NCBI RefSeq assembly: GCF_000003815.2
Contig: NC_049980.1
Span: 17,227,912 to 17,291,911 of the forward strand
Reading direction: 5' to 3'
From: Branchiostoma floridae
Lineage: Eukaryota; Chordata; Leptocardii; Amphioxiformes; Branchiostomatidae
DNA: 64,000 nucleotides
Part shown: one piece after another, positions 14,251 to 26,913 of the stretch
Layout: every line of letters starts with the position of its first letter
Position numbering within the stretch: position 1 is the stretch's first letter
Translations under genes and position numbers: made by a program
The notes under the pieces: model-generated
What the model was told of the DNA's origin: nothing
What the model saw: the letters and a program-made list of their open reading frames with translations, nothing else
Database searches by the model: none

Positions 14251-17200
14251 CTACCTTGCCATATCTATAAGGTTCTGTAGAGACACAGGTACCCATGTCT
14301 TTTCTCCCTGAACAAACACAACACCCCTGTCCATGTAGATAGTTTTTGTGCCAAACTGGTAGACTGCTTTTGCTTCATGCCACTTGTTGGGGATGGGGCA
14401 AAATACCAAGTTGTTCTCCTCAGCCTGTAATGTTGAAAAAAAGAAAGTTGTCTTAGCATTTTTCAATATCTAATACAAATATTAGTATATAACAGTACAT
14501 CTCCAAGTTCTGTTCATTTGGAAGCAATCTTTGTTATCAACATAGGTTTGTTTTTCACTCAATGTGCTCTCAAGCATTTCAATCCATTATCACCAGCAAT
14601 AAAAATATTTGAGAGAAATACACAAAAATGTTACAAACCTGTACATGATGTTCTATATGCAAGTTTTGGGCTACTGAAAATAAAAAGATGTTAAGAAGAT
14701 CTATTCCCAAGGTATCAAATTTACCTTGGCAGCTTGGCTTATAAATAAGCAAACATTACCTTGGCTTGTATGAGGTCTTTAAAGTTCATGGACACATTTG
14801 CTGCTTTCCTTGCTGCCTCCATCTGAAACACAAAATAGTAGTTCTAATACAGTAACAGTACACCATATAACCATAGGAAGGCTATTACAAAAAAGGTAAT
14901 GTGAAAAATCTTGAAATGATGCTACCCTTGGTCATAAAAAACATAGTAATAAAGTGTCAAAGTGGTCTTACTGGGGTCCTCTCCTCCCTTCTCTTCTCCG
15001 CTGCAGCCTGAGCCTCAAAGTCCCGCCGTCTCTCCGTGGACGTGAGATACGCCACGTTCTCCCGCGCGCCAGGCTGTACCACGCCGCCCCCTCCAACTGC
15101 CCGGTTCATCATGTCTAATGCCCGGTTGAACTGGTCTGAAGAACAATACCAAACCGTTGATACAGTATGTATCATCTAGCCATAAGTTCACATAGTGGTA
15201 TCAGTGCCAAGCTGGGCGGAAATCTAAAACTCCAAGCAATATAATTCATCCAAATTAATATGTACATCTTGGTCTTTTTTGAAATCATTGTCTTCCAAAC
15301 ATCGGTTTTGTGATGGTCCATTGTTCATAGTCATTGCACAATTTCATTGCTGATTCCATAGTGCTTAAGATATGCAGTTTTACTTTTATTCACTTTATCA
15401 CCACATCACCATGACAGTACTGTAATGTTTCCTTTCATTTCAAGATTCGATCATCTCTGTACAAGTGTAACCTTTACCTGACAGAATGAAAAACATCAGT
15501 ACGATGATAGTATCCTGTATGTAGCCATAAATGTACACTCAAATCATACACACCTTTGACAGCTGGCTCATTTAGCATTTCTTCTGGAAACTGAGATTTC
15601 CACCCAAGGTACCACTTTGTTACCTGTATAAAGACATGAGAAGACTGTGAATTCCTGTAACATCATACACATTATCCAAAACTCCATTGTGATACAATCT
15701 GCTTTGACTTGATGGCAACTTGATTAGGTATGACTAGCTGGTATATGCAACTTGTTTCACTGGCCAAGAAAAGGGCAATTGCCTTATCATGATGATAGGG
15801 TCCTACCTGTTCATAGTCAGGGTTGTTGCTGAGCCAGGTACAGAGGACCTGAATCCACTTGGGGAAGAAATGCTTCTCAAACAGGGACGTCAAGCTCTGG
15901 ACAGGCAGCATGCCATGCCACCGCAGCACCCACTGGAACCCATCTGTGATAGATGGGGAAATACATATTATCAAATACATGTAGGACACAAGCACAGAAA
16001 AGTCAATAACTTCATGGGCATTTCCTCCTGTATAACCTATGAAAGTAGAAATAATTGTCAAGAAGAATTGAATGCACTGAAACACAATACACCATGAAAT
16101 TACACTTTCATGCAATAAGAGAATTCAAGTCTATCAGCAGGTGCTTTTTTACATGTACAGATACAGTCAAACCTGTCTATAGCGGCCACTCAAGGGACTG
16201 GTCAAAATTGGCCACTATAGAGAGGTGGCCACTATAGAGAATATGCTAATTAATTGACCACAAGCAATAAGTTACATATGGTTTTAGTACCCACTCATCT
16301 TTATTCACATAATACAGTGCAGTACTTGTACTGCAATGATTTTTTACACTATATGTATTAAGAAAACAAAGGCTATAAAGTTTGAAATGTTTTACAGTTG
16401 ATATTGCCTGAAGAGACCAATATCGTCATATTTCTTTGATCTTTCTTTTTGTATTCTTTGATACTTCGCCGTCCGTGTGTTCCCGCTCGCGTTAATTTAC
16501 ACGTCAGATTCAACCATTATGCTAATGTGGTACTCACAAGAAAAGTCTCGTCATTTTAGACTTATCTCTTAATAAATGTATGAATAAAATCCACCATAGT
16601 CTGAAGTTCATATCATTTTGTCTTTGTAACAATTCATTTAGAAATTTTTGTGATGTAAATTAACCTAAGCGATAGTGTATAAGAACGTAACTTTAACACA
16701 ATTTACCTCCGTAATATTGGTGTCGTCTATTGACCTTGTATGACCTCGTTTGTCAGCGGGTATGGGTAGCGCCAGTTTACGAAGTTTTGTTTTGAAAATA
16801 AATCAAAGAGGTTTTAAATCCGGCGTAGGCTGACGATACGGCCGCTGTATATGGCCGAACGCGTGCCGAAACATAGATCAGCGGTCCGCGTGGCCGTAAT
16901 CGGCAGTGTTTTTGTACCTGCGGGACCGGAAATCGTGTGGCCGTGGCCGCGTTGGGCAGGTGGCCGCTAAGCCTATTTCTTAATCATTACGAATCCAAGG
17001 GACCGACAAAAAGTGGCCACTATGGGCAGGTGGCCGTTATGCAAAGGTGGCCGCTAATACAGGTTTGACTGTATATACACATATGTTAAAAGTGTCTCCT
17101 GATCTCATCTATTCCTTCATTTAATCATTTGACAATTGGAGCAAAACAGAAGATCTGACAACTAGTTTTTGCTATCCTCAGTTTTCTGTTCTTCGAAGGT

Positions 17201-20200
17201 AGTGTTTCACTTGGTGTCATGTCTGTCCATTCTCTGATATTCTCTTCCCATCTTTTGTATTATCTACCCCTCTTCAGTACAGTCAGGGCCTTTTATAAAG
17301 ACTATATAAGTATTAGGTATGTCTAAAAAGGATTTTATCTTAAGCTTGGGCACTTACCTAAATGCTGCTGGTGTGGGTTGATGACAAACTCCTGTAAACA
17401 CAGCCCCAGTTTAGGCAGGATGTTTTTCAGCAGGAAGGAGTCCATGCTGCCTTCACTGAACACTGGTTTCCAGGGCTTTAGGATGTGGATAGCGGAGGCA
17501 TCGCTGGGGTGCCAGTTGGTCAGGGCCTTCCCCAGCTTGTGTCTGATGGTGGGATACAGGCACTCCAGTCGTGGACCTGTAATAGTCAACCACATACATG
17601 TACATGTACCAAAGTAGGCAAGCTTATCTCAAAACACTGTCTTAAGCAAACAGTGTGGCTTGGATATGATGCTCAGACTGTGAAACTGTTACTGTCCCAA
17701 CACTGGTCACAAATGTAGAACGATATGGACAAAAATATTGTGTGTTTACATTTAAACTTTTCAAAAGGATATCTCTACTAGTACAGATAACTTACAACAA
17801 AACAGGTTTAATATTAAGACTAAATGTTCATCAGTTTTTCATGTCCTAAAGTGCAGATTTTTTGACAGATGATAAGGGTCAATTTTTGTCCATCCCTAAA
17901 AGTAAATTTCTTTCCTGGGATGGAAGGACAGGTACTAGGAACTATCCTGCCTCTCCCATTGCCTCAGTCTGTAATGCTGTTAATCTCGCCTAGATATGTT
18001 CTGCTGAGGTGTTCTGCCATACTTACTGATGAGAGGTAACCATGGGTGCAACCACTGGTGGATGGGCATGGTGTCAGTGGTGGGGTTCCAGTTGTCCACC
18101 TCTGTCAGCAGTCTGGGCATCACCAGCTGGTCATACAGGTTATCCATGATCCAGGTGGGCACCAGGGGTAACCAGTCTTCTAACAGCCGCAGCATCTGGT
18201 CATAGTTACGCACAGACCAAGACCTGCAGGTGGCACCAAAGGAAGGTAAGATATACATGTCACAGGTGTGCTGTCACATTAGACAGTTGAAAAGTATATT
18301 ACTTTGCTTTTGAATGTTTCAGAAATGTTTCAGTATGAGGAATGATATCTACTGCAAATCTTGAAATGTTTATTTTTGCGGTGACCTATTGGAATCATTC
18401 CAACCACAAATTTTCAACACTGGGAAAGCCTCTGTTCTGCTCCCTACAAAAAATACAGTAACCACAGAAAATAAATGAATTTACAGCAACATGGCAGTTG
18501 TGCAATGAGATCTATTTAATACAGGAGGAAAAATCGGTTCCAGTCCATTAATGAATAAGATCTTGTCCCCACCCAAACATGGTTCTGATATGAGGCATCC
18601 ATATTTCCCAGACCAAGCGGTGGTAGACATCCATCCCTGTACCGTCCGACCCCAGCGGCATGCCATGGCCCTCCTCCAACAGTTCCTTCCACAGGAGGAA
18701 CTCCTGCAGAGGGAAGGCGGAGTCCAGTAGGGGTTTCCAGTCTATCAACATCTTCTTTACCTGCGGGGAAAAGAGAAAACAGGCTAGGAATTACTTAGTT
18801 TCATCATATGCTTAACAACGGCAACTTGGAACGGCTTTAAGTTAGTATTATATGCTATCAGATTTGAGATCACATCAGACTTGCAGATACATGTCCATAC
18901 AAACACACTAAGAAAAAAGTTTCACTTAATTTGTCAAAAAGACAATCAGGCGATTTGGTGATAAAGTTGATAGAGTACCAGTACTAACAAGCCTTACTAG
19001 ATAGCCAATCTAAGAATATGTTTACATTTTTATACTTTGCTCATCTACAGTAACCAACAAGTGATATGTGCTCACCAATGGAAACACTACAGTGATTGCC
19101 AGCTGGTTCAGCTCATATGACTTGTACTCCACATAGTATTCTTCCTGAAGGCGACGGAACATAGTCTCACAGTCCCGTAATGTCAGCGGCTCCAGGCTAC
19201 CCAGATCCAGGCGCCTCTCGCACTCCTCCACCATCTCAAGCACGGCCTCCAACTTGTCTATCGACTTCTTCTCCTCGTGAAGGACCTCCGTCAGTTTCTC
19301 ATCCTCGTGTTTCAGGTTGATGATCATGTCCTTCTCGTGGCGGAGGCGCCGTTCGTTGTCTAGGATCTGCTGCTCCGTCATTTCTACCAGCAGGGTGAGG
19401 TTGTGTTCCAGCTCGGGCATGGAGAAGGCTTTCTTCTTAGGCATGGCCTCATCAGTGAACTGCAGCTGTGTGCCTGCAATCTGGTCATATCCTGGGCACA
19501 GGAGGCGAAGAAATAAAGCATTGAAATGTTGACAATAATCACACATAAAAAGGTTGCTTTAAGCCTTTTTCTAAACCACAGTTTACTCAGTTAATTGCCT
19601 AACATCTGGAACGACTTGAATGAAGTTTTATGATATTCTCCTAACCTGAAAGAACTCTGGTCTCTGGTCCAGTCATATCTATGACTTTGATTTTACTGGC
19701 AGCAGTAGGGGCTGCCATCTTCTTCTTGGCTCCAGGACCTCCAGTAGCTCTCACATCCTCCACTGTCTTGTACTTGTACTTTACCTTCTGCTTGGCTTTC
19801 TGATTGAGTCAACAAATAAATGTGATTAGAAGACAGGAATAACAACATTACACAACCAATTATCTTAAATTGTGTCATGGTAGAAATATTACTGAAGTTG
19901 AGTAGCTGTTTAAGGTGCTGAGTTATAAGCTAGGAACTAGAGGCATCAAGACATCTTGGATACCATCATGGTTTGAAATGTAGCCATACCACAAAGCATG
20001 CAAGGAAATCATTTATGATCATACATACATATATTAAGATGATTCAAGTATTAAGTTCATTTCCTTTCATAGCAATATTGTTATTTAAAAGACGCTTTTA
20101 TCACTTAATCAACATCCTCTCTTAATCTGTAAAACTGGTAAGACTCTTGACTGGTACAAACTACTGCATTGTAGATACAGGTAAATGTTGTTGCCAACCT

Positions 20201-21921
20201 CAGGTTGTTTCTTCCATTGTGCCAGCTGTTCCTGGAACTCCTCCTCCTCCTCCTCCTCCCCTGTTGTTGTTTGGAACTGTTCGTGCAAGTTTTTATTCCC
20301 CTCAAAGCCATAAGCTCCGACTGCAGCACGACCTTTCCTCTTGAACGCCTCCACAGGTATTGTGATACCTGGTGCAGCATAACAGACAAGGTTGTTACTC
20401 TGTTCAGTTTTTATCAATGCTGCCTCCTGACTGGTACTTCACCAAAACTTTAGTCTCTGTGTGTGGCACAGTCATGAAAATGGAATTTCTTGAGATGCAC
20501 ATTACTAGCATCTTTCCTATGGCATTTTAGTTTATTTCTACAAGTAAATCACAGTAACATTGTACATTTTGTAGATCCTGGAAACAGAAAGGTGGTTACG
20601 CTTACAGACTTCATTTTCAATCCTGGTGAAGTCATGACTAGTTCAAAGTTGGAGATAACTCACCTTGCTTGTTCTTGCCCAGACCTTTCCCTGGCTCATA
20701 CCCCATCTTGGCCAGTAGCTTCTGCCCAATTCCTTTGGTGTGTTTTTCCCAGTTGCCAAAACCCCTGCAAAGAAGTTAAAGAAACCATGTGTGCTAGCTA
20801 TATTCACCTAAAAAAATTGCATTTCTCACCCAAAAAGTGGGGGATGCATTCTGACATGTATTCTGGTTGATCATCTTCTGTCCATAAAAAAAAAAAAATT
20901 AGCACCCATCAATTATCTAACTGTATCTTAAAATAGAACATTCAGCATAAATAGACAGGCACAGAAAGAATTAACATACTGTTCAGGAACGACACTGCGG
21001 AACTGGGGTTTTCCTTTTGGAGCCTTTGTTTTCTTTTCTTTGACAGCACCAAAGTGCTTGGGCATTCCTGCCATGTCCATTTCCATAGGAGCTCCATCCA
21101 CGTCACTGTCATCTGATGCATCTGAGGACACACACACAAGTTCCACATGTTTTTGAATAAAAAGTAGAATTTCAAGCACAAAAGAAGCCCTGTTGAAAAG
21201 ACATAAGTGCAATGTTAACTTATTTCTAATTTTAACTTCATTGAGATATTTCAAACACACAAAATAAACGAATTAATATAAAAATAGAAAATTTATATTT
21301 ACAGAAAATGACTTGAAACATACCATCATCTTTTTCCTTGAGGATTTCTCCACTGGACTGTTTGACTCCACCACTGATAAAGTCAATGCCAGTAGAATAG
21401 TTCTGCTTTGAGTTCTTCCCACTGAAACTTGGTCTCTCATCATCATCGCTATCCTCTCGGGCCCAGATACCTTGATAAAAACATAAGATGGCATAACTGG
21501 CATGGGAATCTGGGATGAGCGTGTTTCCACTAACAAACAAGCAATATGTTGGTCTTGTAGCTGCAGAGATATCTTCTTACTCCCACACAGTTATTTCACT
21601 TCAGAATAATTCGCTACAGAGGTCGCTATACTTGAGGGTGTAACGTTACCCCCTTAATATGGTCAAGCGGTCTCCCCCATGGCCCCATGCAAAAGAAGCA
21701 TTCTTCATACTGATAGTGATAGCGAAATATCCTGTCAATAGCACACGACATCTCACAAGTACACGACGTTGTGTCTTTTTACGACCCTTACCATAGATAT
21801 TATGCTCTTTGCTGGCTCGATATCTCTTCCTCCCTAATCCAGAGGATAGGCCGAACTCCAAATCCTCATCCGTCACCTCAAAACGTTCAACCTCGTGATC
21901 TGAGTCGTATCCTGTTGCCAT
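14251..21921 (-). CDS. TFIP11: Tuftelin-interacting protein 11 (spliceosome disassembly G-patch factor)
   Basis: Nuclear G-patch protein (yeast Ntr1) that recruits and activates the helicase DHX15 to dismantle the intron-lariat spliceosome. Fifteen coding exons join in frame: 21792-21921, 21324-21470, 20980-21121, 20664-20764, 20199-20368, 19646-19799, 19076-19491, 18573-18760, 18027-18223, 17358-17576, 15807-15943, 15554-15623, 14972-15135, 14760-14822 and 14251-14424, giving 823 residues (human 837). In order: acidic TIP_N region ([17 protein letters not shown] across exons 1-2), the G-patch ([20 protein letters not shown], exon 4), a Glu run (exon 5), coiled coil ([19 protein letters not shown]), then the GCFC domain ([53 protein letters not shown]) and a C-terminal dsRNA-binding-like region ending [10 protein letters not shown]. 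An acceptor at about 21951 (TTCTTTTGACAG) implies a 5'UTR intron, into which a LINE has inserted. A 908-bp TA-flanked transposon sits in the intron between exons 10 and 11. Confidence 0.97.
16164..17071. mobile_element. Non-autonomous Tc1/mariner- or pogo-like element, TA-flanked
   Basis: The ends are CAGTCAAACCTGTCTATAGC and its near complement (TAATACAGGTTTGACTG), each flanked by TA (16162-16163 and 17072-17073). Inside each end are several copies of GGCCACTATA/GTGGCC, giving subterminal repeats. The 908-bp interior has a GC-rich half (16750-16980) and no transposase. TA duplication plus CAGT-type ends point to the Tc1/mariner/pogo group. It lies in a TFIP11 intron. Confidence 0.8.
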
Positions 21922-22007
21922 GGTTAGCAGTTCTTTGGATGTGTATATCTGTCAAAAGAACGTAACAAAGAAAGTTGATAAGTACACAAATAAAATAATT
22001 ATGACAG
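21922..22007 (-). promoter_or_regulatory. TFIP11 5'UTR and splice acceptor
   Basis: On the minus strand, a pyrimidine-rich tract ending TTGACAG precedes ATATACACATCC and the TFIP11 start codon. The 5'UTR therefore appears to begin with a spliced upstream exon. A possible partner donor (CCGAG/GTAGGT) lies near 24178 on the same strand, beyond the LINE. Inference from splice signals only. Confidence 0.4.
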
Positions 22008-23914
22008 ACCGCGTCTGGGGTGGCCCCCCTAGCGCAACACAACAGCCTCGTTGTGGATGCCCAGGGTAAGGCAGAAATCCTCAGCAGGCAGTACGACTCT
22101 GTCTTTACAGATGAAGACATGGTCAACGTACCCGACCTAGGGGACAGCCCCTACCCCGACATGCCAGAGGTCGAGGTGACCCTGCTGGGGGTGCAAAAAC
22201 TCCTACAGGGGATAAACCCTGCTAAAGCCTGTGGGCCAGATCAAATTCCCTGCAGAATTCTTAAGGACTACGCCATAGAGATCAGTCCAATTTTACAAAT
22301 AATCTTCAACCAGTCCCTTGCAACTGGGCAGGTACCGACAGACTGGCGGACCGCTTTTGTGAACCCAATTTTTAAAAAGGGGGACAGAAGCGACCCCGCA
22401 AACTACCGGCCCGTCTCTCTCACCTGCGTCTGTTGTAAGCTCCTGGAACACATACTTTTCTCAGCCACCATGAAACATTTAGAAACTCATAATATCTTAC
22501 TCCCCACCCAACATGGATTCAGAACAAAACACTCCTGTGAGTCACAGCTGATCACAACTCTACACGACCTAACGTCTTGGTTTGACATAGGGCAGCAAAT
22601 AGATATGGCTATTTTAGATTTTTCGAAGGCATTCGACAGCGTTCCGCACCACAGGATGCTGCATAAGTTACACTTTCACGGGATCAGGGGGCGAACACTC
22701 ACCTGGGTACAAAACTGGCTACTGGACCGCCAGCAACAAGTGGTGATCGATGGGGAAAAGTCTGGTCCTGTCAGAGTAAGATCCGGAGTACCTCAGGGAA
22801 CGGTGCTAGGGCCATTACTTTTTTTGATTTACATAAATGACATCAACAAAGACATAACATCCCAAATCAGACTATTTGCTGATGACTGTCTCGTTTACCG
22901 CCCCATAGTCCGTGACGAAGACCATTATGCCCTCCAAACTGACCTAGATAATCTTTGTATGTGGTCTAACACTTGGCAGTTGCGCTTTAATGTAAAAAAA
23001 TGTTCCATCTTGCACATCCACAAGTCCAGAAGCTCACATGATTTTTTGTATACAATGTTTAACGAACCACTCAACTGTAACAGCCAGCATCCGTACCTAG
23101 GTGTCATTCTCACCCACAATCTTAGGTGGAAGCCACATATCAATGACATTACAGCCAAAGCCAACAGCACCTTGGGGTTTGTCCGACACAACTTAAGGGG
23201 GGCAAGTAAAGAGGTAAGAGCTAAGGCTTACACTTCCATAGTCCGCCCTAAGTTAGAATACTGTTCTTCAGTCTGGGACCCCCACAAACTAAAACACGCA
23301 CAAACAAACAGCCTTGAGGAGAAGCTGGATTCAGTCCAGCGTAGGGCTGCCAGGTTTGTCACAGGCAACTACAAACAATCCACCAGCAATACATCACTAC
23401 AACAATCACTTGGTTGGGCGACCCTAGCACAGAGAAGACAACAAGCACGACTTACACTAATGTACAAGGCAGTCAACAACCTCATTGCAATACCCATCCA
23501 CACCATACTTACACAAAACAACAACATTACAAGAGGTCACAACCAACGTTTCCACACCTTAACATGCAAAACCGAAACATACAGGGCAAGTTATTTCCCC
23601 CGGACAGTCATAGAGTGGAATAGCCTGCCTGAACATCTGATACATACCACCTCCGTAGAACAGTTCAAAGCCGGGGTAGCCAAGTATTATGGCTACCCTA
23701 GCTCTACCCAGCTGTAAGACCGAACTATGCCCTAGCAACTTGTACAGCACAGCACTGTTATTTTTGTCTGTTGAATGAATACGTTTTTTTTTTTTTTTTT
23801 CACTATTTTTGTCTCACCACCACCGGTTTGCTAGGGCATCCTCACTCCCCTGGGCACAAAGTCCCGCGAGGGGCATTGCCCAGTATTACGTAGATGTAGA
23901 TGTAGATGTAGATG
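22008..23914 (+). mobile_element. 5'-truncated non-LTR retrotransposon (CR1/jockey-type LINE) with open RT frame
   Basis: A continuous frame of about 565 codons (to the stop at 23715-23717) encodes a reverse transcriptase: NYRPVSLTCV, LDFSKAFDSVPH, SGVPQGTVLGPLLFLIYIND, the catalytic LFADDCLVY, then the thumb and C-terminal region (WDPHKLKHAQT; LGWATLAQRRQQARL; YFPRTVIEWNSLP). The ATG-less start and missing APE endonuclease show 5' truncation at about 22008. The 3' end has a poly-T-containing UTR and finishes in four TAGATG hexamers (23891-23914), the simple-repeat tail used by CR1/L2/Crack-type LINEs instead of poly-A. No stop or frameshift interrupts the RT, so the insertion is recent. It is dead on arrival because the 5' part is absent. 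A target duplication could not be identified with confidence. Confidence 0.92.
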
Positions 23915-25675
23915 ACTATGAGCAACGTTACCAGCTCACGTTACACATGCATCAGGGTAGTTGTTGTTGTTGTTGTTGATGATGTCCTTGTTAAACGTCT
24001 AATATTTCGCTAGACGTGAACTGTGGGTGCTGATCAGTGTCTCTTGGTACAGTAGTTTTCAATGAGAAGTATCTAGGTAAAAGTCTCTTGGTGCATCAAC
24101 GCAACGTCGATCAGGGTAGTGCCCCCCTCCCCCTTCCAGCCAAGACGTAATCTCTTCATTCGACTGTAACGTTACCTACCTCGGAAGCCTCAGTAGTCCA
24201 GTAGCCTGTACAGAATGATTAGGTATAATATGGAGACTTGAATGCCCTACACGTCTGCTTTCAAGCAATCCTGACGCACGTTCAACGTCCACACAGTACA
24301 GCGATAATCATCCGCATTCTTCTCCTGACATATCTAAAAGTACCGCTAGGCGACGCTTTGACTCAAATCGCATCAACACGCTAACAAGTTGATTATCTGA
24401 ATAATATTGAGTTTACAAAATGTTTGACAAAACATGATACCCCTTTTGCTTTAAAATAAAACAATAAGTAATGTTACACAGGTTTTTGAAAAATACCACA
24501 CCAAGGCAGGAAATCGGTGGTGTTACCTAATTTTCTTACGTTTGGTCACCGTGTGTGCTGTACACGTAGCACTGCACTGGACCGGGTATCTGATATTTGT
24601 CAGATCAACTTTCAATATTGTTTGTGGTAAGTGTTAATTTAAGTTCATACTGCCTGTCGTAAACAGGTTGTGAAGCTACACTGGATTTCTGAAGCATGTA
24701 AATCACTCCCATTCGACAAATCAGTGATTGTGATGTTGTTTCTTCGGTAGAAAGGGGGAGGGGGGCATCCATCTTGCTGTCTGCAAATAAACAAGATCAA
24801 GGTTTAAATATCTGTTCTGGTAAGGAAAGGCGAGATTGGCATTTAGCACTGATCGTTGAATTATCAAATATTTGTTTGAATATAACTGTTTTATTGGCGG
24901 ATATCAGTTATTACAACCTCCTTGGTTATTATAATCGAATTGTAACATAATTCAACATGATCAACTGGGTAATTTCTAACACAACAAAAAATTGGACTTT
25001 AGACTGATCGACTTCAGTTTTTGTCAAGGAATAGACAGTCCACTGCATCTGTGACATCATGTTATGTTAACAACCTCAACTGTTTCTCAACACATAACAT
25101 TACAGATTACATATAGACACTATAATAGAGTCACCAGGCCTGGACACCCGGCCACACTGGACAAATTATATGTCAGAATACTGGACACAGAATCAGAATT
25201 TATAGAAGCCTACATTTGATCATAACAACCATCCCTGAACAGAGACGTTGGATGTCATAAACTTCCTACAACTTATGATTATCGAGTCACAGAAGCAGTG
25301 GATTGTCCATTCCTTTACAAAGATTGGAATTGATCAGTCAAAAAACAGCAAGTGTAACTAAGCCAACATCTCTTTGTCTTTTTGCTATTTCTAAATCTAT
25401 TTCATTTATTCAGTGAAGCTTGGCCAAATATGTGACAAAGATGTGCTGTTCAATCTTTGTGCAGGCTGAAAGGTACCTGCTATCTTAACTGGCGCAGGCT
25501 TTATGGTGGTGGTGTTCCCTTTCAACATATCTCGGTGCCTCTCTCCTACTTTTCCCTCTCTGACCTCTGCAAGTTGCAACACTGGTAACAGAACTTATGC
25601 CCTAACATGGGGACAGAACCTGTATGACACATCGGTGGAACATCCATGCTATTGCGGAGGTCCAGTCACGACAAG
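23915..25675. other. Intergenic/upstream region between TFIP11 and LYSMD3/4
   Basis: Contains a short (GTT)n tract near 23958, a possible TFIP11 5'UTR donor near 24178 (minus), and probable promoter DNA for the LYSMD gene. No protein-coding exon was recognised. Confidence 0.4.
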
Positions 25676-26913
25676 ATGGCCAAAGCAATGGCAGGTGGGC
25701 GGAGGGCACGGCATACCTCATGGAACGCCCCCAATGCTGAACTGGGAAACCTGTATGTGTTTGGAGATGATGTGGATGAAGAAGAACTGTTGGAGGAAGA
25801 TGCGATAGAGCTCACGGACGTTAGACCGAGGGGAGAAAGAAGGAGGGATGAGAGGGGAAGGAAGGATGAGAGTGATACAGTTCTACTGGAGAGGACCATC
25901 ATGCCAGGGGACACACTACAGACCTTCGCCCTGCTGTATGGGTGCACTGTAAGCTATAACTTATTCTTTGTTACGCTACTTCCAAAGATCTTGAATTGCT
26001 AACAGCCGAACCAATGATTAGAAGCTGTGGAATTGACCAGTTTTAGTGGTGAAGTCCACATCCGTGAATTGTGACAAAGCTCATATTTTTCTGTTATGAC
26101 ATAATGATTTGAAATTCTTGATTGGTAGAAAAGGTGGGGATTTTTTTACATCTACTAAGTAAATCGTTCTCACCATGGCCATCCCTCTTGGAAAATATTC
26201 TCCCCATGGCCAGCATTGATCTTATGGTTCTGCAAATGCGGTCCTGTGATCATGGTGTACGGAGTGAGCATGCTCATATATACTCTCATGTCAGCTATTA
26301 TTCAAACATTTACATAACAACTTATATTAAACAACAGAACTACTGAAAATTTGAAAGGTCATGTGATGTTTGATGTTAATAACAGAAAGTTTTATGTTCC
26401 TTTCCTATGTAGCTTGCAGACTTGCGCCGTGCAAACAATCTCATGTCTGATCAGGACTTCCATGCACTGAAGTTTATAAAAGTTCCAGTCAAACGACACG
26501 GACTGCTGACTGCACGAGAAGAGGAGGACAGAAGAAGACGTCAGTTTCGCCGTACAGACAGTGAGAATATAGAATACAACCTTGATACAGGAGATGGCGC
26601 AAAGGTAAATGGACGTGATGCTTACACAGAAATGAATGACATACGGGGTTACCTCACTCAGGTGGATGATGAAATGGACAGAATACGACGCTCCACGCCC
26701 GAGCGCGAGGAGACCTTTGAGCCGTACGAGACGCGTGCTTCCTTGATGGAATGTCGGAGATACATCAATAGAGAAACAAGCAATGGGGCAGACTGTGGAA
26801 TCAGATGGTGGATGGCCCTTCTGTGTATGATAATTGTAGCAGTTGTTTGTCCATTGCTGTATTTCTTGTACTTTCACAGTAGGACCGATGGATATATAAC
26901 AAAGAAACCATAG
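25676..26913 (+). CDS. LYSMD3/4: LysM and putative peptidoglycan-binding domain-containing protein 3/4
   Basis: Single-pass membrane protein with one intracellular-type LysM domain; vertebrate LYSMD3 is a Golgi/plasma-membrane protein reported to bind chitin-like glycans. Two exons, 25676-25948 and 26413-26913, join in phase 0 inside the LysM domain: IMPGDTLQTFALLYGCT then LADLRRANNLMSDQDFHAL and KFIKVPVK. The N-terminal part is acidic (DDVDEEELLEEDAIEL). A long polar linker follows, then a Trp-Trp-led membrane helix (WWMALLCMIIVAVVCPLLYF) near the C terminus, as in LYSMD3/4. Length is 257 residues from the first ATG, or 253 from the second ATG at 25688, whose MAGG opening resembles the human MAG start and may be the true start. 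The vertebrate C-terminal extension is absent. Confidence 0.92.

Noticed and set aside
23891-23914. TAGATG repeats as a possible telomere-like or regulatory array
   Set aside because: They sit exactly at the 3' end of the LINE and are its terminal simple-repeat tail.
22000-23920. 5-bp ATGAC as a LINE target duplication
   Set aside because: Too short and placed within low-complexity tail sequence, so it cannot be separated from chance.
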